From Bacillus sp. FJAT-27916 (GTDB lineage Bacteria > Bacillota > Bacilli > Bacillales > Pradoshiaceae), in assembly GCF_001183965.1 (NCBI RefSeq), contig NZ_LFZV01000001.1:3376133-3440132 (forward strand): 64,000 nucleotides of DNA, in the 5' to 3' direction. Each line of letters starts with the position of its first letter. Positions within the stretch are counted from its first letter, which is position 1. A program made the position numbers and the translations under genes. Shown here piece after piece: positions 44,967-54,435 of this stretch. The notes below the pieces were generated by a model, which was not told where the DNA came from, searched no databases, and saw only the letters and a program-made list of their open reading frames with translations.

Positions 44967-45689
44967 TTAGAGCACCTTGCTTAAGAACAGTTTCGTCCTT
45001 TCATGCTGCGGATTTGCGAAAAGTTCCTTCGGTTCATTTTGCTCCACGATATATCCTTCATCCATGAATATAACGCGGTCTCCTACTTCCTTTGCAAACC
45101 CCATCTCATGTGTGACAACGACCATCGTCATCCCCTCGCTTGCCAATTGCTTCATGACCTCAAGCACCTCACCAACCATCTCTGGATCCAGTGCAGATGT
45201 CGGCTCATCAAACAGCATGATTTCCGGCTCCATCGCTAAAGCACGGGCGATGGCAACCCTCTGCTTCTGTCCTCCTGACAAAGAATCAGGATAGGCATTT
45301 GCTTTTTCTGATAGACCGACCTTCTTGAGTAATTCCAGTGCCTTTTCCTTCGCTTGCTCTGCTGATACCTTTTTGACCTTTGTCGGGGCAAGCATCAAGT
45401 TCTCAAGAACGGTTTTATGAGGAAAAAGATTAAAGTGCTGAAAAACCATGCCTGTCTTTTGACGGACCTTATTGATGTCTATTTTCTTATCAGCGAGGTC
45501 TATCCCATTAATACGAACATGCCCGCCTGAGATGGCCTCAAGTAGATTCAAGCACCGCAGGAAAGTGGACTTCCCGGACCCGGACGGACCGATTACCACT
45601 ACGACCTCTTTTTGTTTGATAGTTATGCTGATATCCTTTAAAACCTCGTTATCTCCGAATGATTTTTTCAAATTCTCGACGACAATCAT
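44967..45689 (-). CDS. Polar amino acid ABC transporter ATP-binding protein (ArtR/GlnQ type)
   Basis: A 240-residue ATPase subunit with Walker [20 protein letters not shown]-loop [19 protein letters not shown], signature [15 protein letters not shown], Walker [15 protein letters not shown] and switch VVTHEMGFA. This wording is typical of the polar amino-acid (Gln/Arg/Cys) importers. It overlaps the permease stop by 4 bp and ends at the shared terminator. The substrate cannot be fixed; B. subtilis ArtPQR is the closest in layout. Confidence 0.93.
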   Translation of the reverse strand: MIVVENLKKSFGDNEVLKDISITIKQKEVVVVIGPSGSGKSTFLRCLNLLEAISGGHVRINGIDLADKKIDINKVRQKTGMVFQHFNLFPHKTVLENLMLAPTKVKKVSAEQAKEKALELLKKVGLSEKANAYPDSLSGGQKQRVAIARALAMEPEIMLFDEPTSALDPEMVGEVLEVMKQLASEGMTMVVVTHEMGFAKEVGDRVIFMDEGYIVEQNEPKELFANPQHERTKLFLSKVL

Positions 45690-46342
45690 TTCGTATCAAG
45701 CCTTCTTTCCATTTTGTTTAACAGATAGCTCAAAGAAAGCGTAAGAATGAGATAGATAAAAGCTGAGGCAAGATATGGCTCCCAGACGCGGAAGTACTGG
45801 CTTGCCATCGCCCTTCCCCAATAGGTAAGCTCAGGGGCCGCAATAACAGCCGCTATGGAAGATTCCTTTATAAGGACAACAAATTCATTACCTAAAGGCG
45901 GAATCATGCGTTTAAACGCCTGTGGCAAAATAACATAGCGCATCGCTTGCCCGCTCGACATTCCGAGTGAGCGCGCTCCCTCCATTTGACCTGTATCAAT
46001 GGATTGAATCCCCGCCCGGAAAATCTCCGCAATATAGGCAGCTGAATTCAATGATAAAGCAAGTATGGTTGCCAAGATGACATTTGTCTCGCCGGTTATA
46101 GCTGGAACAACCCCAAAATGGATTAATAGAAGTTGGACAAATAACGGGGTGCCGCGAAAGAAACCAATATAACAATTAAGCGGTATCGACAATAGCTTGC
46201 TTTTCGTTATCTTTCCAAGCCCTATTAATAAACCAAGGACCGTTCCAATTAAAATCCCTGCAATGGAAAGGCCGATTGTATATAAAGTCCCTTTTAGCAG
46301 AAAGGGCAGATATTCCTGAATAATATCCCATCTGAAGTCCAA
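45686..46342 (-). CDS. Polar amino acid ABC transporter permease (ArtQ/GlnP type)
   Basis: A 218-residue permease with five membrane helices. [19 protein letters not shown] begins the HEAAM permease domain, and the EAA loop is [20 protein letters not shown] with [30 protein letters not shown] is the other family hallmark. AGGAGGATG precedes the start. It lies 76 bp after the binding-protein gene with a terminator hairpin in the gap. Confidence 0.93.
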   Translation of the reverse strand: MDFRWDIIQEYLPFLLKGTLYTIGLSIAGILIGTVLGLLIGLGKITKSKLLSIPLNCYIGFFRGTPLFVQLLLIHFGVVPAITGETNVILATILALSLNSAAYIAEIFRAGIQSIDTGQMEGARSLGMSSGQAMRYVILPQAFKRMIPPLGNEFVVLIKESSIAAVIAAPELTYWGRAMASQYFRVWEPYLASAFIYLILTLSLSYLLNKMERRLDTK

Positions 46343-46361
46343 TGCCTCATCCTCCTTAGAC

Positions 46362-46403
46362 TAAAAATTGCGTAACATGGCCTTAAATTCCCGATGTTAC
46401 GCA
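46362..46403 (-). terminator. Intercistronic terminator between binding protein and permease genes
   Basis: On the minus strand TTGCGTAACAT (46393-46403) pairs perfectly with ATGTTACGCAA (46367-46377), followed by TTTTT. It should end most transcripts after the binding-protein gene and give it the excess over membrane subunits common in ABC importers. Confidence 0.85.
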
Positions 46404-46418
46404 ACTCCATCAATTACG

Positions 46419-47237
46419 TTACTGCTGCTCTTTTAACGTCTCAACATCCGGCTCAATTCCGAACCATTCCTTGTAGATCTCCGTATAGGTCCCATTATCA
46501 ATGATGGTCTTTAATGCATCATTAACCTTGTCCTTCAGCTCGCTGTCTTTTGGAAACATCAAGCCGTAGTATTCATTCTCAAATGCGTCCTCATCCGCTA
46601 CTACCACAAATTTATCCTTAGGATTATTCTTCGCATACTCCTCAACAACCCCGTTATCCGCGACAACTGCAGCGGCACCATTTTGCTTCATTTCCATAAT
46701 GGCCAATACCGTCGTTTCAAATTTTCGGATGTCTTCATTTTTCTTTCCAACAATCTTCTCTACTGCCAAATGTCCCGTTGTACCCGTTTGTACAGCAACC
46801 TTCTTCCCTTTCAAGTCATCTGCTGACTTGATATCGCTTCCTTCAGGCACAAGAATCTTATTTGTTGACAGGAAGTAGGGAACAGAGAAGTCATAGGTTG
46901 CTTTTCGTTCATCGTTAATTGAGATTGCTGACATGCCGAAATCTGCTGTTTTATTCTTAACTTCTACGAACAGGGGATCCCAGCCGACATTTTCAATTTC
47001 CACCTTGATTCCAGCTTCTTTGGCAACTGCCTTAACTACATCCACATCAAAGCCGACAATCTTACCGCCCTCTTGAAATTCAAAAGGCGAATAATTGGCA
47101 TCTGTTACGACCCTGTAAGTCTTATCTCCGTCGTCTCCTTTACCGCTTCCAGAGGTTTTTTCCTCACTGGTGCCGCAAGCGGCAAGGACGAGCATAGCAC
47201 TGGCCAGTACCGATGCCATAATAAATCTCTTTTTCAT
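46419..47237 (-). CDS. Polar amino acid ABC transporter substrate-binding lipoprotein (ArtP type)
   Basis: A 272-residue lipoprotein. A signal peptide with lipobox VLAAC is followed by the SBP_bac_3 domain (about 40-262): VVTDANYSPFEFQEGGKIVG, GFDVDVVKAVAKEAG, DFGMSAISINDERK (ligand-binding Arg of the family) and QTGTTGHLAVEKIVG. The family binds arginine, glutamine or related amino acids. First gene of the operon. The upstream 150 bp are AT-rich and contain no recognisable riboswitch or T-box. Confidence 0.93.
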   Translation of the reverse strand: MKKRFIMASVLASAMLVLAACGTSEEKTSGSGKGDDGDKTYRVVTDANYSPFEFQEGGKIVGFDVDVVKAVAKEAGIKVEIENVGWDPLFVEVKNKTADFGMSAISINDERKATYDFSVPYFLSTNKILVPEGSDIKSADDLKGKKVAVQTGTTGHLAVEKIVGKKNEDIRKFETTVLAIMEMKQNGAAAVVADNGVVEEYAKNNPKDKFVVVADEDAFENEYYGLMFPKDSELKDKVNDALKTIIDNGTYTEIYKEWFGIEPDVETLKEQQ

Positions 47238-47452
47238 GAAATCTCCCCTTCGTTATTCAAATATATTTTTTAAATTTTCAAAATTCTATGAAATTTATTA
47301 TAATCTTCGTTGGAAATTTATGCAATTGAAAATTAGCTTTTCTCTATTAAAGTAATAGAGAAAAAATATCTTCTATTCCTAAAGGGTACGAATTGGTTAA
47401 ATTAGGGTATAGATGCTTATACATTGATTTGCTAGATATAGGGGGAGCATTT

Positions 47453-48526
47453 ATGTGGGTGAACAAGCCTTTTTTTAAATATGCGAGTGGTTTAATACTT
47501 ATTCTTATCATCATTTTTTTATTCGGAAAAATTGATTACTTCATATGGCCTTTTCAGAAATTCATTATCACGCTATTCTTTCCCATTTTAATAGCGGGAC
47601 TGCTTTATTACATCCTTAGGCCAGTCGTCCAATTGCTTAGCTGCTACATGCCGATAGCCATCAGCATCCTCTTAATCTATCTGCTAATTGGGGGACTAGG
47701 CTATCTCGCTCTAAAAACAACTGGACCCAAGATTATTTCACAAGTATCTCACCTTATGGATGTCGTACCAGAACGAGCCGAATCGATTGCTGAAACATCC
47801 AAAAGTATTATAGAAGACCGCTCACCTGATTTCCTGTCAGTGGACAAAATCAAGGATTATGCAGGAGACTATTTGGAGGCATTTCCACAAAAGATTTCTA
47901 CGAATGCGATTACGATTTTTTCAACCATTACGAGTGTGTTAACCGTTATTGTCATCGTTCCATTTATCGTCTTTTACTTCCTGAAGGATGGGCATAAATT
48001 GAAGCCGTATCTCCTTCGCCATATTCCCCAGTCAGTCCACGCAGAAGGTGCAAGAATTCTGGCAGAAGTAGACAAGACATTATCGACCTATATCGTTGGT
48101 CAATTTATCATTGCTGTCGCCGATGGAGCGATGATGTATATCGGATACTTAATCATCGGCTTAGAAAATGCACTCGTCTTCGCGATCTTTGCCACACTGC
48201 TGACAGTCATCCCGTTTCTTGGGCCGTTCATAGGTATCATACCTGCCTTGATCAGCAGCTTCCTAATCAGTCCATTTATGGCTATTAAGGTGTTGATTCT
48301 TATGGTCATTGTTCAACAAATTGAGGGACACTTAATCACTCCGCAGGTAATGGGGAAACGACTCGACATCCATCCGTTAACCGTCATTTTTCTCTTACTT
48401 GTTGCTGGTTCTCTCTATGGGTTTGTCGGCATCTTAATTGCCATTCCGACTTATTCTGTATTAAAGGTCATCATTAATAACTTCATTCGCTTCTTTAAGC
48501 TTCGCAGCAATACATTCGAACAATAA
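47453..48526 (+). CDS. AI-2E family transporter (PerM-like)
   Basis: A 357-residue membrane protein with about eight helices of the AI-2E/PerM permease family. The central soluble segment (about 110-170) lies between helix groups. Family motifs IVPFIVFYFLKDGHKLKPYL, LTVIPFLGPFIGIIPALI and QQIEGHLITPQVMGKRLDIH are all present. Members export diverse small molecules or act in Na+/H+ exchange; the substrate here is unknown. The start MWVNKPF follows GGGGGAG; an ATG 60 bp earlier lacks a site. Confidence 0.9.
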   Translation: MWVNKPFFKYASGLILILIIIFLFGKIDYFIWPFQKFIITLFFPILIAGLLYYILRPVVQLLSCYMPIAISILLIYLLIGGLGYLALKTTGPKIISQVSHLMDVVPERAESIAETSKSIIEDRSPDFLSVDKIKDYAGDYLEAFPQKISTNAITIFSTITSVLTVIVIVPFIVFYFLKDGHKLKPYLLRHIPQSVHAEGARILAEVDKTLSTYIVGQFIIAVADGAMMYIGYLIIGLENALVFAIFATLLTVIPFLGPFIGIIPALISSFLISPFMAIKVLILMVIVQQIEGHLITPQVMGKRLDIHPLTVIFLLLVAGSLYGFVGILIAIPTYSVLKVIINNFIRFFKLRSNTFEQ

Positions 48527-48536
48527 GAGAGCTTGC

Positions 48537-48579
48537 CTTCCAGGTCTTGGGCTTTGCAGCCAAGCTCAAGACCTGGAAG
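48537..48579 (+). other. Large perfect hairpin after the AI-2E gene
   Basis: CTTCCAGGTCTTG pairs perfectly over 13 bp with CAAGACCTGGAAG, and the loop contains its own GGCT-TTGC-AGCC stem. There is no T-run, and a normal terminator follows 5 bp later. It could stabilise the mRNA 3' end or protect it from nucleases. Confidence 0.6.
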
Positions 48580-48583
48580 CAGC

Positions 48584-48621
48584 AAAAAAAGGCGGAAAAC
48601 CACATGGTTTTCCGCCTTTTT
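48584..48621. terminator. Bidirectional terminator
   Basis: AAAAAGGCGGAAAACC pairs with GGTTTTCCGCCTTTTT around ACAT, between the convergent AI-2E and dynamin-like genes. Confidence 0.93.
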
Positions 48622-48660
48622 CGCACTTAGGAATAGCTCCCCTTCTCTTTACTTTTCGTT

Positions 48661-51414
48661 TTAAGAAACCGTCTGGTATTCCCTATCGGCGAAGACCATC
48701 CATTCATATTGGCGCAAGCGCAATTCGAATAGTTTCAATGGATCTCGGTACATTTCTGGTTTCGCACGCATTTTCTCCAGCTGGCGATTATATTTCTCTA
48801 TCAAGCTATTCGTATCAGCAATCAATGTATTCATCATTTCCTTCGGATTGCTGAAGAACATAGCTACATCTCTTGTAATTGATTTCTCGAACATCTCGAA
48901 TTGAAGCAGGAATTTATCTGCAATGACCTCTGCCACTTCTGTATAATCCTGTGTTTCAATTAAGCTTGTGTATTTATTGTACATCAAATTCTTGTTCGCA
49001 ATTGAACCGAATAGCACTCCCGCACTCTTCAGCAATAATTGCTGAGGTGTGTGGCGAAGCAGGATATTGACAGAATCCATTTGAACACCGCTTGTCATTC
49101 GGTTTGAGTCTCGGCGCCAGTCATCCAGCACACGGAAATCACAGTCCATATTGACGCGTTCATCCTGATAGATGGCATTAAATCCATCTGCCATTTCAGT
49201 CAGGAAGCTTTGACTTTCCTTGAATTCAGCATCCGCTTCCCGAATCCATTCCTGCATGGAATAGAAGTATTTTGGAAGGATGGTCGTTTCAAGATACTCC
49301 TGCACGCGTACATTCATCTTTTCATTCAGTTCGATGTGAATCTTCCGGTAATCACTATCTTCAGCTAGCAAGTCCTTGCTCGCTTGAAGAATTTTTGGAA
49401 TGGCACCGACCACATCATTTCGGATTTCTTCCTTACGTTTCTTGAACGATTGACGAAGCAGCACTGCCTTTTCTTTCTCTAAGTCATCCAATTGATTCAA
49501 GGCTGCTTTCAGCTTAGACAAGAGATCCTCATTCTTGTGTATGGAATCAACCAATTCCTCTTCTCGCTCAAGTCTTTGGTCAAGCAAGGAGGAGATTGTC
49601 TCACGAACATAATGAAGAAGCCTCATCGTACGCTGGCTTTCCTTGTATGGCTGAACAAGATTGGCCTGAAGGAATTCCGTGAAATCCCTCAACTGGCTTG
49701 CACCCTTATAGTGAGCGGAATGAGCAAAAATCTTCGCATTCGGCAAGTATGGATTAATTTTCTTCCAAGCCTCATCCACAATGCGAATAGCTTCTTGGTC
49801 GTTATGGACAAGGTCCATCTTATTCAGCAAGAAGTGAATTGGCAAATCTGGCGCCTGCTCCTGAATCATGAGGACAATATCTCTTTCCCTATGACTGAAA
49901 GGATCATTCACATCAAGAACAAAGAGAAGACTGTCTGCCATATGCAAGTAGCGGCGCACCTCCTGAGTCTTACTATTGGCAATACTGAACCCTGGTGTGT
50001 CAATAATCGCAATGCCGTTATCCTTTAAGAAGGCGCTTGGCAGTCTGTAATCAATGATGCGCGGAGGACCGCCCATCCATTCGCGTGATGTAATACGTTC
50101 TTCAACTTCATCATCATTCAGATGAATGATGGATGAATCGGTAACCTCGCTTACATTCTCCTCTTCACCATACTTATACATCACAGCTGCCGCAGTCGGC
50201 AGGTCAAATGAATCCTCTCCAAGAATGGAGTGAATCAAAGCAGATTTTCCATTGCCGCTAGTCCCGGCAATCATCAAACGCTGCACATTTAAGTCGAGCA
50301 TCTCATCCATGATCCATTTATGTCTTTCACTGACAGCTAAATCATTCTCCATTGCCCATTTGTCAATGGTTTCAAAGAGGCGGATGCCATCCTCCAGTCC
50401 ATCTCGGTCATAGGTGAGTCCTGAGAGGATATGCTCTGCTATTCCGACATCTTCACCACTTAATGTAGACGGGAAGTGATCATTCCAAGCAAGAACGCTT
50501 GAAGAAGCCAGCAAGGCTTGATTCCTGTCTGTCAGGCGCACCCAATTCCGAAGAAGACTTGGAACAACAGCTTTTAATGACTTAACCGATCTCTCTCCAT
50601 TAATTAGGTCAAAATAAGCATCCTTGAACAAGGCAGATAGAGCTGGGTAGGAGCTCTTCTCAGAGATTTCAAGATCCTGCAGCAGGTCATTGAAGCCTTG
50701 AATCCACGTCATATAAGAAGCTTCACCTTCATAGCTGTGCCATAGGGCAGCAGCGAGGCCTTCAAAACGCTTATCATTGATGTCATAAAGCTTATGCAGC
50801 GCCGGATAGAAGTAAGCCGGATCCAGATTCTTTGTTACTCCATCTTCAATATAAGATTGAAGGATATTGTACCAATCAATAGATTCTGTTCTCATTGCTT
50901 CATTGATAGCCAGCTCAACTGCGCTGCCCCAATCCATTTGCTCTTCAAAGAAATTCCGGGCTAAAGAAGTCACTTGGTCATCATCAGGATTCAATCGAAC
51001 AACCTTCTTAATGGTTTGATCGGCCGAGCTTAGCTTTTGTGTTTTTATGTAAAGGGTAAATAATTGTAAACCCACCTCGGTATTTAATATGATTGAATCC
51101 GATTGGATAGATTTATACATCTCTTCCGCTGTGGAATATAGCTCTACGGCGAAATAGGCATCTGCCATATTTTTCTTTGCCCATGGTTCGAGCTCATTTG
51201 TCACCTGTTCCCATTTAAATATCGCCGTTTCGTAGTCTTTGTAAAGGTAATACAACTCCCCTTGAGCAAAGCGGAGATTGGATAGCTCCGGAATATCCTG
51301 GTCCTGTTCCTGCAGGACATATTCACTTATGACAAGTACTGGATTTACTGTACTGTCTTTATCTATAAAGGTCTTATAATAAGATTTCTCAATTAACATA
51401 TTCTCATTACTCAT
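48661..51414 (-). CDS. TPR-containing dynamin-family GTPase
   Basis: A 917-residue protein. The N-terminal half (about 40-360) is helical with TPR-like repeats (FAQGELYYLYKDYETAIFKW, PWAKKNMADAYFAVELYSTA). A GTPase domain (about 378-600) has Walker A GTSGNGKS (384-391), DTPG (472-475) and NKMD (531-534). Long helices and a coiled coil (about 620-680) and a C-terminal helical region follow, as in bacterial dynamin-like proteins. No membrane helix is evident. The TPR-GTPase fusion suggests membrane or envelope stress work with partner proteins; the exact role is unknown. The ATG follows GGAGGGG at 4 nt. It is monocistronic. Confidence 0.85.
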   Translation of the reverse strand: MSNENMLIEKSYYKTFIDKDSTVNPVLVISEYVLQEQDQDIPELSNLRFAQGELYYLYKDYETAIFKWEQVTNELEPWAKKNMADAYFAVELYSTAEEMYKSIQSDSIILNTEVGLQLFTLYIKTQKLSSADQTIKKVVRLNPDDDQVTSLARNFFEEQMDWGSAVELAINEAMRTESIDWYNILQSYIEDGVTKNLDPAYFYPALHKLYDINDKRFEGLAAALWHSYEGEASYMTWIQGFNDLLQDLEISEKSSYPALSALFKDAYFDLINGERSVKSLKAVVPSLLRNWVRLTDRNQALLASSSVLAWNDHFPSTLSGEDVGIAEHILSGLTYDRDGLEDGIRLFETIDKWAMENDLAVSERHKWIMDEMLDLNVQRLMIAGTSGNGKSALIHSILGEDSFDLPTAAAVMYKYGEEENVSEVTDSSIIHLNDDEVEERITSREWMGGPPRIIDYRLPSAFLKDNGIAIIDTPGFSIANSKTQEVRRYLHMADSLLFVLDVNDPFSHRERDIVLMIQEQAPDLPIHFLLNKMDLVHNDQEAIRIVDEAWKKINPYLPNAKIFAHSAHYKGASQLRDFTEFLQANLVQPYKESQRTMRLLHYVRETISSLLDQRLEREEELVDSIHKNEDLLSKLKAALNQLDDLEKEKAVLLRQSFKKRKEEIRNDVVGAIPKILQASKDLLAEDSDYRKIHIELNEKMNVRVQEYLETTILPKYFYSMQEWIREADAEFKESQSFLTEMADGFNAIYQDERVNMDCDFRVLDDWRRDSNRMTSGVQMDSVNILLRHTPQQLLLKSAGVLFGSIANKNLMYNKYTSLIETQDYTEVAEVIADKFLLQFEMFEKSITRDVAMFFSNPKEMMNTLIADTNSLIEKYNRQLEKMRAKPEMYRDPLKLFELRLRQYEWMVFADREYQTVS

Positions 51415-51689
51415 ACGACCCCTCCTTAGTTCTATATGACATTGTACATTCACTCTTAAGCATGTAACTAATATAGTTTAATAAATCTGGATTGCAATAC
51501 GATTTCCATTTAGTAACAAGTTGAATACATATTTACAGTTTATCATGTGTTTTTGTCACATTTGCAATAAAAATTGGATTACCTTTTCCTTTTCCCTCAA
51601 TCATTCTACCCAAAACGTTAAGATTATTATTATTTTAATATATTGTAAAGGGAAGAGATAGTGATTTTATTCACCTGGCTGCCATCAAT

Positions 51690-51729
51690 GAAATCAAGCC
51701 TGCAGGCAAAAGACTGCAGGCTTGATTTT
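51690..51729 (-). terminator. nadE terminator
   Basis: AAATCAAGCCTGCAG pairs with CTGCAGGCTTGATTT around an 8-nt loop, with a T-tail on the minus strand. The remaining 51415-51689 is AT-rich, contains the dynamin-like gene promoter region, and no other gene is seen. Confidence 0.92.
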
Positions 51730-51736
51730 ACAAACA

Positions 51737-52555
51737 TTATTTCCACCAATTATCGAACATGGATGTTGGTAATTGACGCTTATGCTCCGTTTTTAAATAT
51801 TGATTTTCAATCTTTCTCGCAGCCTCTAAACTGACTTGTTTTCCCTCCAAATAATCATCAATCGTATCATAGGAGATTCCAAGCTCTGTTTCATCTGCCT
51901 GCTGAGGCTTATGATCAAGCAAATCGGCCGTTGGTACCTTAAGATAAAGTCGCTCCTCAGCCCCAAGCTCCTTTAACAGCTCCTTGCCCTGTCTCTTTGA
52001 TAGACCGGTTAATGGGAGCAAATCGGCACCGCCGTCTCCGTATTTCGTGAAGAAGCCGGTTACCGCTTCTGCTGCATGGTCTGTTCCAATGACAAGCAAT
52101 CCTCGCTGGCCGCCGACAGCATATTGTGCAATCATGCGAAGTCTTGCCTTCGCATTCCCTTTATTGAAATCAGTAAGAGGCTCTGATGCTGCCTCCTCAT
52201 ATTGGGCTGCTACAGCATCAACGGCTGGCTTGACATTAAAAGTCAATGCTTCATCTGGCTTTATGAATTGTATGGCGGCTTGCGCATCATCCTCATCATG
52301 CTGAACGCCATAAGGGAGCCGTACCGCAACAAATGTCGCTTCAGTTCCTTCTTCACGCAAGGATTCAACGGCCATTTGAGCTAAGCGCCCCGCAAGCGTG
52401 GAGTCCTGCCCTCCGCTTATACCGAGAACGAACCCTTTTGCACCTGTTTTCATTAAATAATCCTTCAGGAATTGCACTCTTTTTTCAATTTCTTCTTTAG
52501 GATTGATGGTTGGCTTCACGTTTAACGCTTCAATTATTTGTGCTTGTAAACTCAT
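51737..52555 (-). CDS. nadE: Ammonia-dependent NAD+ synthetase
   Basis: A 272-residue enzyme that amidates nicotinic acid adenine dinucleotide to NAD+, the same length as B. subtilis NadE. The P-loop is [19 protein letters not shown], and [15 protein letters not shown] and [20 protein letters not shown] are the substrate regions. [19 protein letters not shown] and the C-terminal [15 protein letters not shown] are typical. It uses ammonia because there is no glutaminase domain. AAGGAGGAGAGC precedes the start. Confidence 0.96.
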   Translation of the reverse strand: MSLQAQIIEALNVKPTINPKEEIEKRVQFLKDYLMKTGAKGFVLGISGGQDSTLAGRLAQMAVESLREEGTEATFVAVRLPYGVQHDEDDAQAAIQFIKPDEALTFNVKPAVDAVAAQYEEAASEPLTDFNKGNAKARLRMIAQYAVGGQRGLLVIGTDHAAEAVTGFFTKYGDGGADLLPLTGLSKRQGKELLKELGAEERLYLKVPTADLLDHKPQQADETELGISYDTIDDYLEGKQVSLEAARKIENQYLKTEHKRQLPTSMFDNWWK

Positions 52556-52754
52556 TTTAGCGCTCTCCTCCTTTAACTCCTCTTTATTGTTCCTCTATTT
52601 TCCATCGATAATCTCTTTTATAGAGTTTATTTTACTCTATCTCCGTTTTTTTCAAAACTGTTTGACCATCAAAGAAAGAAGGAGACTTATTTTTTTCTTC
52701 TTTTAATTATTTTAATATAATAATAAGGTAAGCTTCTTGTAAAGGAGGAGAGCT

Positions 52755-53513
52755 ATGATCCTGAAAGATGCGCTAGCCATCCCAAATCTATTCATCATGT
52801 GCAGCCTAATAGGCTTTTCAATTGAATTTATGTTTAAACTAATGAACCATAAAACCTTCATGGCAGCCTTGCTCCCTGCCATTCTCTTTAGTCCGTTATA
52901 TGGATTAGCTCTTTGTCTATTTTTGATCTTCAAGCCAATTTCCTTGCCCGTTGAATCGACTGTAATTGTCTCAGCATTGCTTTTGTTAGAAGCCTTTAAA
53001 CGCCTCGTCCGATCTCATATGATACCGAATTTACCAGCGGAAAATTCACGCATTCTATTGCTTGGGATTCTAATGTGGACAATCAGTTTCCTTATTCTAT
53101 CTGAGCAGGTTTATCCTCGAGTGAAAGATGTCATCACAGATATGCCCTTTTCATGTTCAATCTTATTCATTTATAGTCTTTTTTATATTGTCTTTGTCTA
53201 TCTGATTCAAAAAGGATTCAAGAAACTGAATGAGGATATTAGTAACCTGGAAATGATTGATACAACAAGAACTCAAGTCCAAACTGCACGGAATGAACTC
53301 ATTCATGGTCTTATTGAGTTAGATATTCATCAAGAAGAGTTTTTGGAGGAGGTCAATGAAGAATGTAAGCAGGATATGACCGACTTAGACCGGCAATTTG
53401 AGGAGATTCTTCTGCAATTAAGTCCCCTGCAGCAAAAAATAATCAGGGCTTACCCTTCTTTAATTCCTGATAGGAAGCCTTCAAAAGAGAAGGTTAACCG
53501 CAAGGATGGTTAG
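52755..53513 (+). CDS. Membrane protein of unknown function with C-terminal coiled coil
   Basis: A 252-residue protein with about five or six membrane helices (residues 5-155) followed by a charged helical cytosolic tail (about 160-250) rich in Glu and Gln (EEFLEEVNEECKQDMTDLDR). I do not recognise the family. AAAGGAGGAGAGC precedes the ATG. It is divergent from nadE (199 bp between starts) and is not followed by a clear terminator. Confidence 0.7.
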   Translation: MILKDALAIPNLFIMCSLIGFSIEFMFKLMNHKTFMAALLPAILFSPLYGLALCLFLIFKPISLPVESTVIVSALLLLEAFKRLVRSHMIPNLPAENSRILLLGILMWTISFLILSEQVYPRVKDVITDMPFSCSILFIYSLFYIVFVYLIQKGFKKLNEDISNLEMIDTTRTQVQTARNELIHGLIELDIHQEEFLEEVNEECKQDMTDLDRQFEEILLQLSPLQQKIIRAYPSLIPDRKPSKEKVNRKDG

Positions 53514-53690
53514 TGTTATACATCACCTTTAAGGATGTGCATCCCTGTATTTCAGCATCCTTCATTCCTATTGTAAATAGACTTTAAAATTTGCCAAATA
53601 ATGTTCAAAAAACCTTGGATAAAGTTTGAATAAAGCAAATTGCTCAATTATTCACAAACGATATGCTGTATAAATAAAGTATAGCAAATA

Positions 53691-53722
53691 GCTGATCTTC
53701 CATTCCGCGGCAGAAGGTCAGC
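53691..53722 (+). other. Hairpin in the doxX leader
   Basis: GCTGATCTTC pairs with GAAGGTCAGC (one G-T pair) around a 12-nt loop, 26 bp before the doxX start. An A-rich stretch rather than a T-run follows, so it is not a plain terminator. The stretch 53514-53690 is otherwise AT-rich with no gene seen. Confidence 0.45.
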
Positions 53723-53747
53723 AAAAATCATTTAGGAGTGAATGAAC

Positions 53748-54275
53748 ATGATGGAATGGTTAAGAACAAATAAATATGCATCCGGACTTTTGCTTATCAT
53801 CCGGTTATATCTTGGATACGAATGGTTTATACATGGATTAGAGAAAATCAGAGGCGGTGCTTTCGATGCTTCAGGCTTCCTCACTAATATCATTGCTAAT
53901 CCGGTCAAAGGCCCGGACGGTACAGCTCTTTATCCAATGTATAATTCTTTCATTGAAAATTTTGCCCTTCCTAATGTAGGCATCATCAATATCTTAATTC
54001 CTTGGGGCGAATTCTTTGTCGGGCTTGGACTACTTTTGGGAGTACTAACAATAGCCGCCGTATTCTCCGGACTCTTGATGAACTTCCTGTTTGTCTTTGG
54101 CGGTACAGTTTCTACAAACCCAGCAATGATTGTTCTTGGTTTTATCATCCTCGCTGCAGGGGCCAATGCCGGTAAACTTGGCGGAGACTATTATGTCCTC
54201 CCTTGGATTAGAAGAACACTATTTAAGAAAAATGATAACCCACATTTCCCAGTAAAAGATCAGCCCGCTCATTAA
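53748..54275 (+). CDS. DoxX family membrane protein
   Basis: A 175-residue protein with four membrane helices, starting MMEWLRTNKYASGLLLIIRL. The family blocks YEWFIHGLEKIRGGAFDASG and IIPWGEFFVGLGLLLGVLTI-like sequence identify DoxX/thiosulfate:quinone oxidoreductase-related proteins. Function in Bacillus is uncertain, with roles in redox balance proposed. The start 8 nt from AGGAG is preferred; an ATG 6 bp earlier is too close to it. Confidence 0.85.
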   Translation: MMEWLRTNKYASGLLLIIRLYLGYEWFIHGLEKIRGGAFDASGFLTNIIANPVKGPDGTALYPMYNSFIENFALPNVGIINILIPWGEFFVGLGLLLGVLTIAAVFSGLLMNFLFVFGGTVSTNPAMIVLGFIILAAGANAGKLGGDYYVLPWIRRTLFKKNDNPHFPVKDQPAH

Positions 54276-54286
54276 TCGTAGGCTAT

Positions 54287-54320
54287 AAAAGCCTGAAGTC
54301 CTTGACTTCAGGCTTTTTTC
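54287..54320 (+). terminator. doxX terminator
   Basis: AAAAGCCTGAAGTC pairs with GACTTCAGGCTTTT around a 3-nt loop, followed by TT. Confidence 0.93.
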
Positions 54321-54435
54321 GATGGAAAATACACCTATAATCTACATAAAAGAAGGCTAGTTTCATTGAATAAATATCTTTTACCCTAATAAGATATAGA
54401 ATGATACAAAACCTGCTTTCCTCTGGAGGGATATT

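Noticed and set aside
51180-51210. tRNA-like TTCGA motif
   Set aside because: It lies within the dynamin-like coding region and no cloverleaf can be built; no tRNA gene was seen anywhere in the window.
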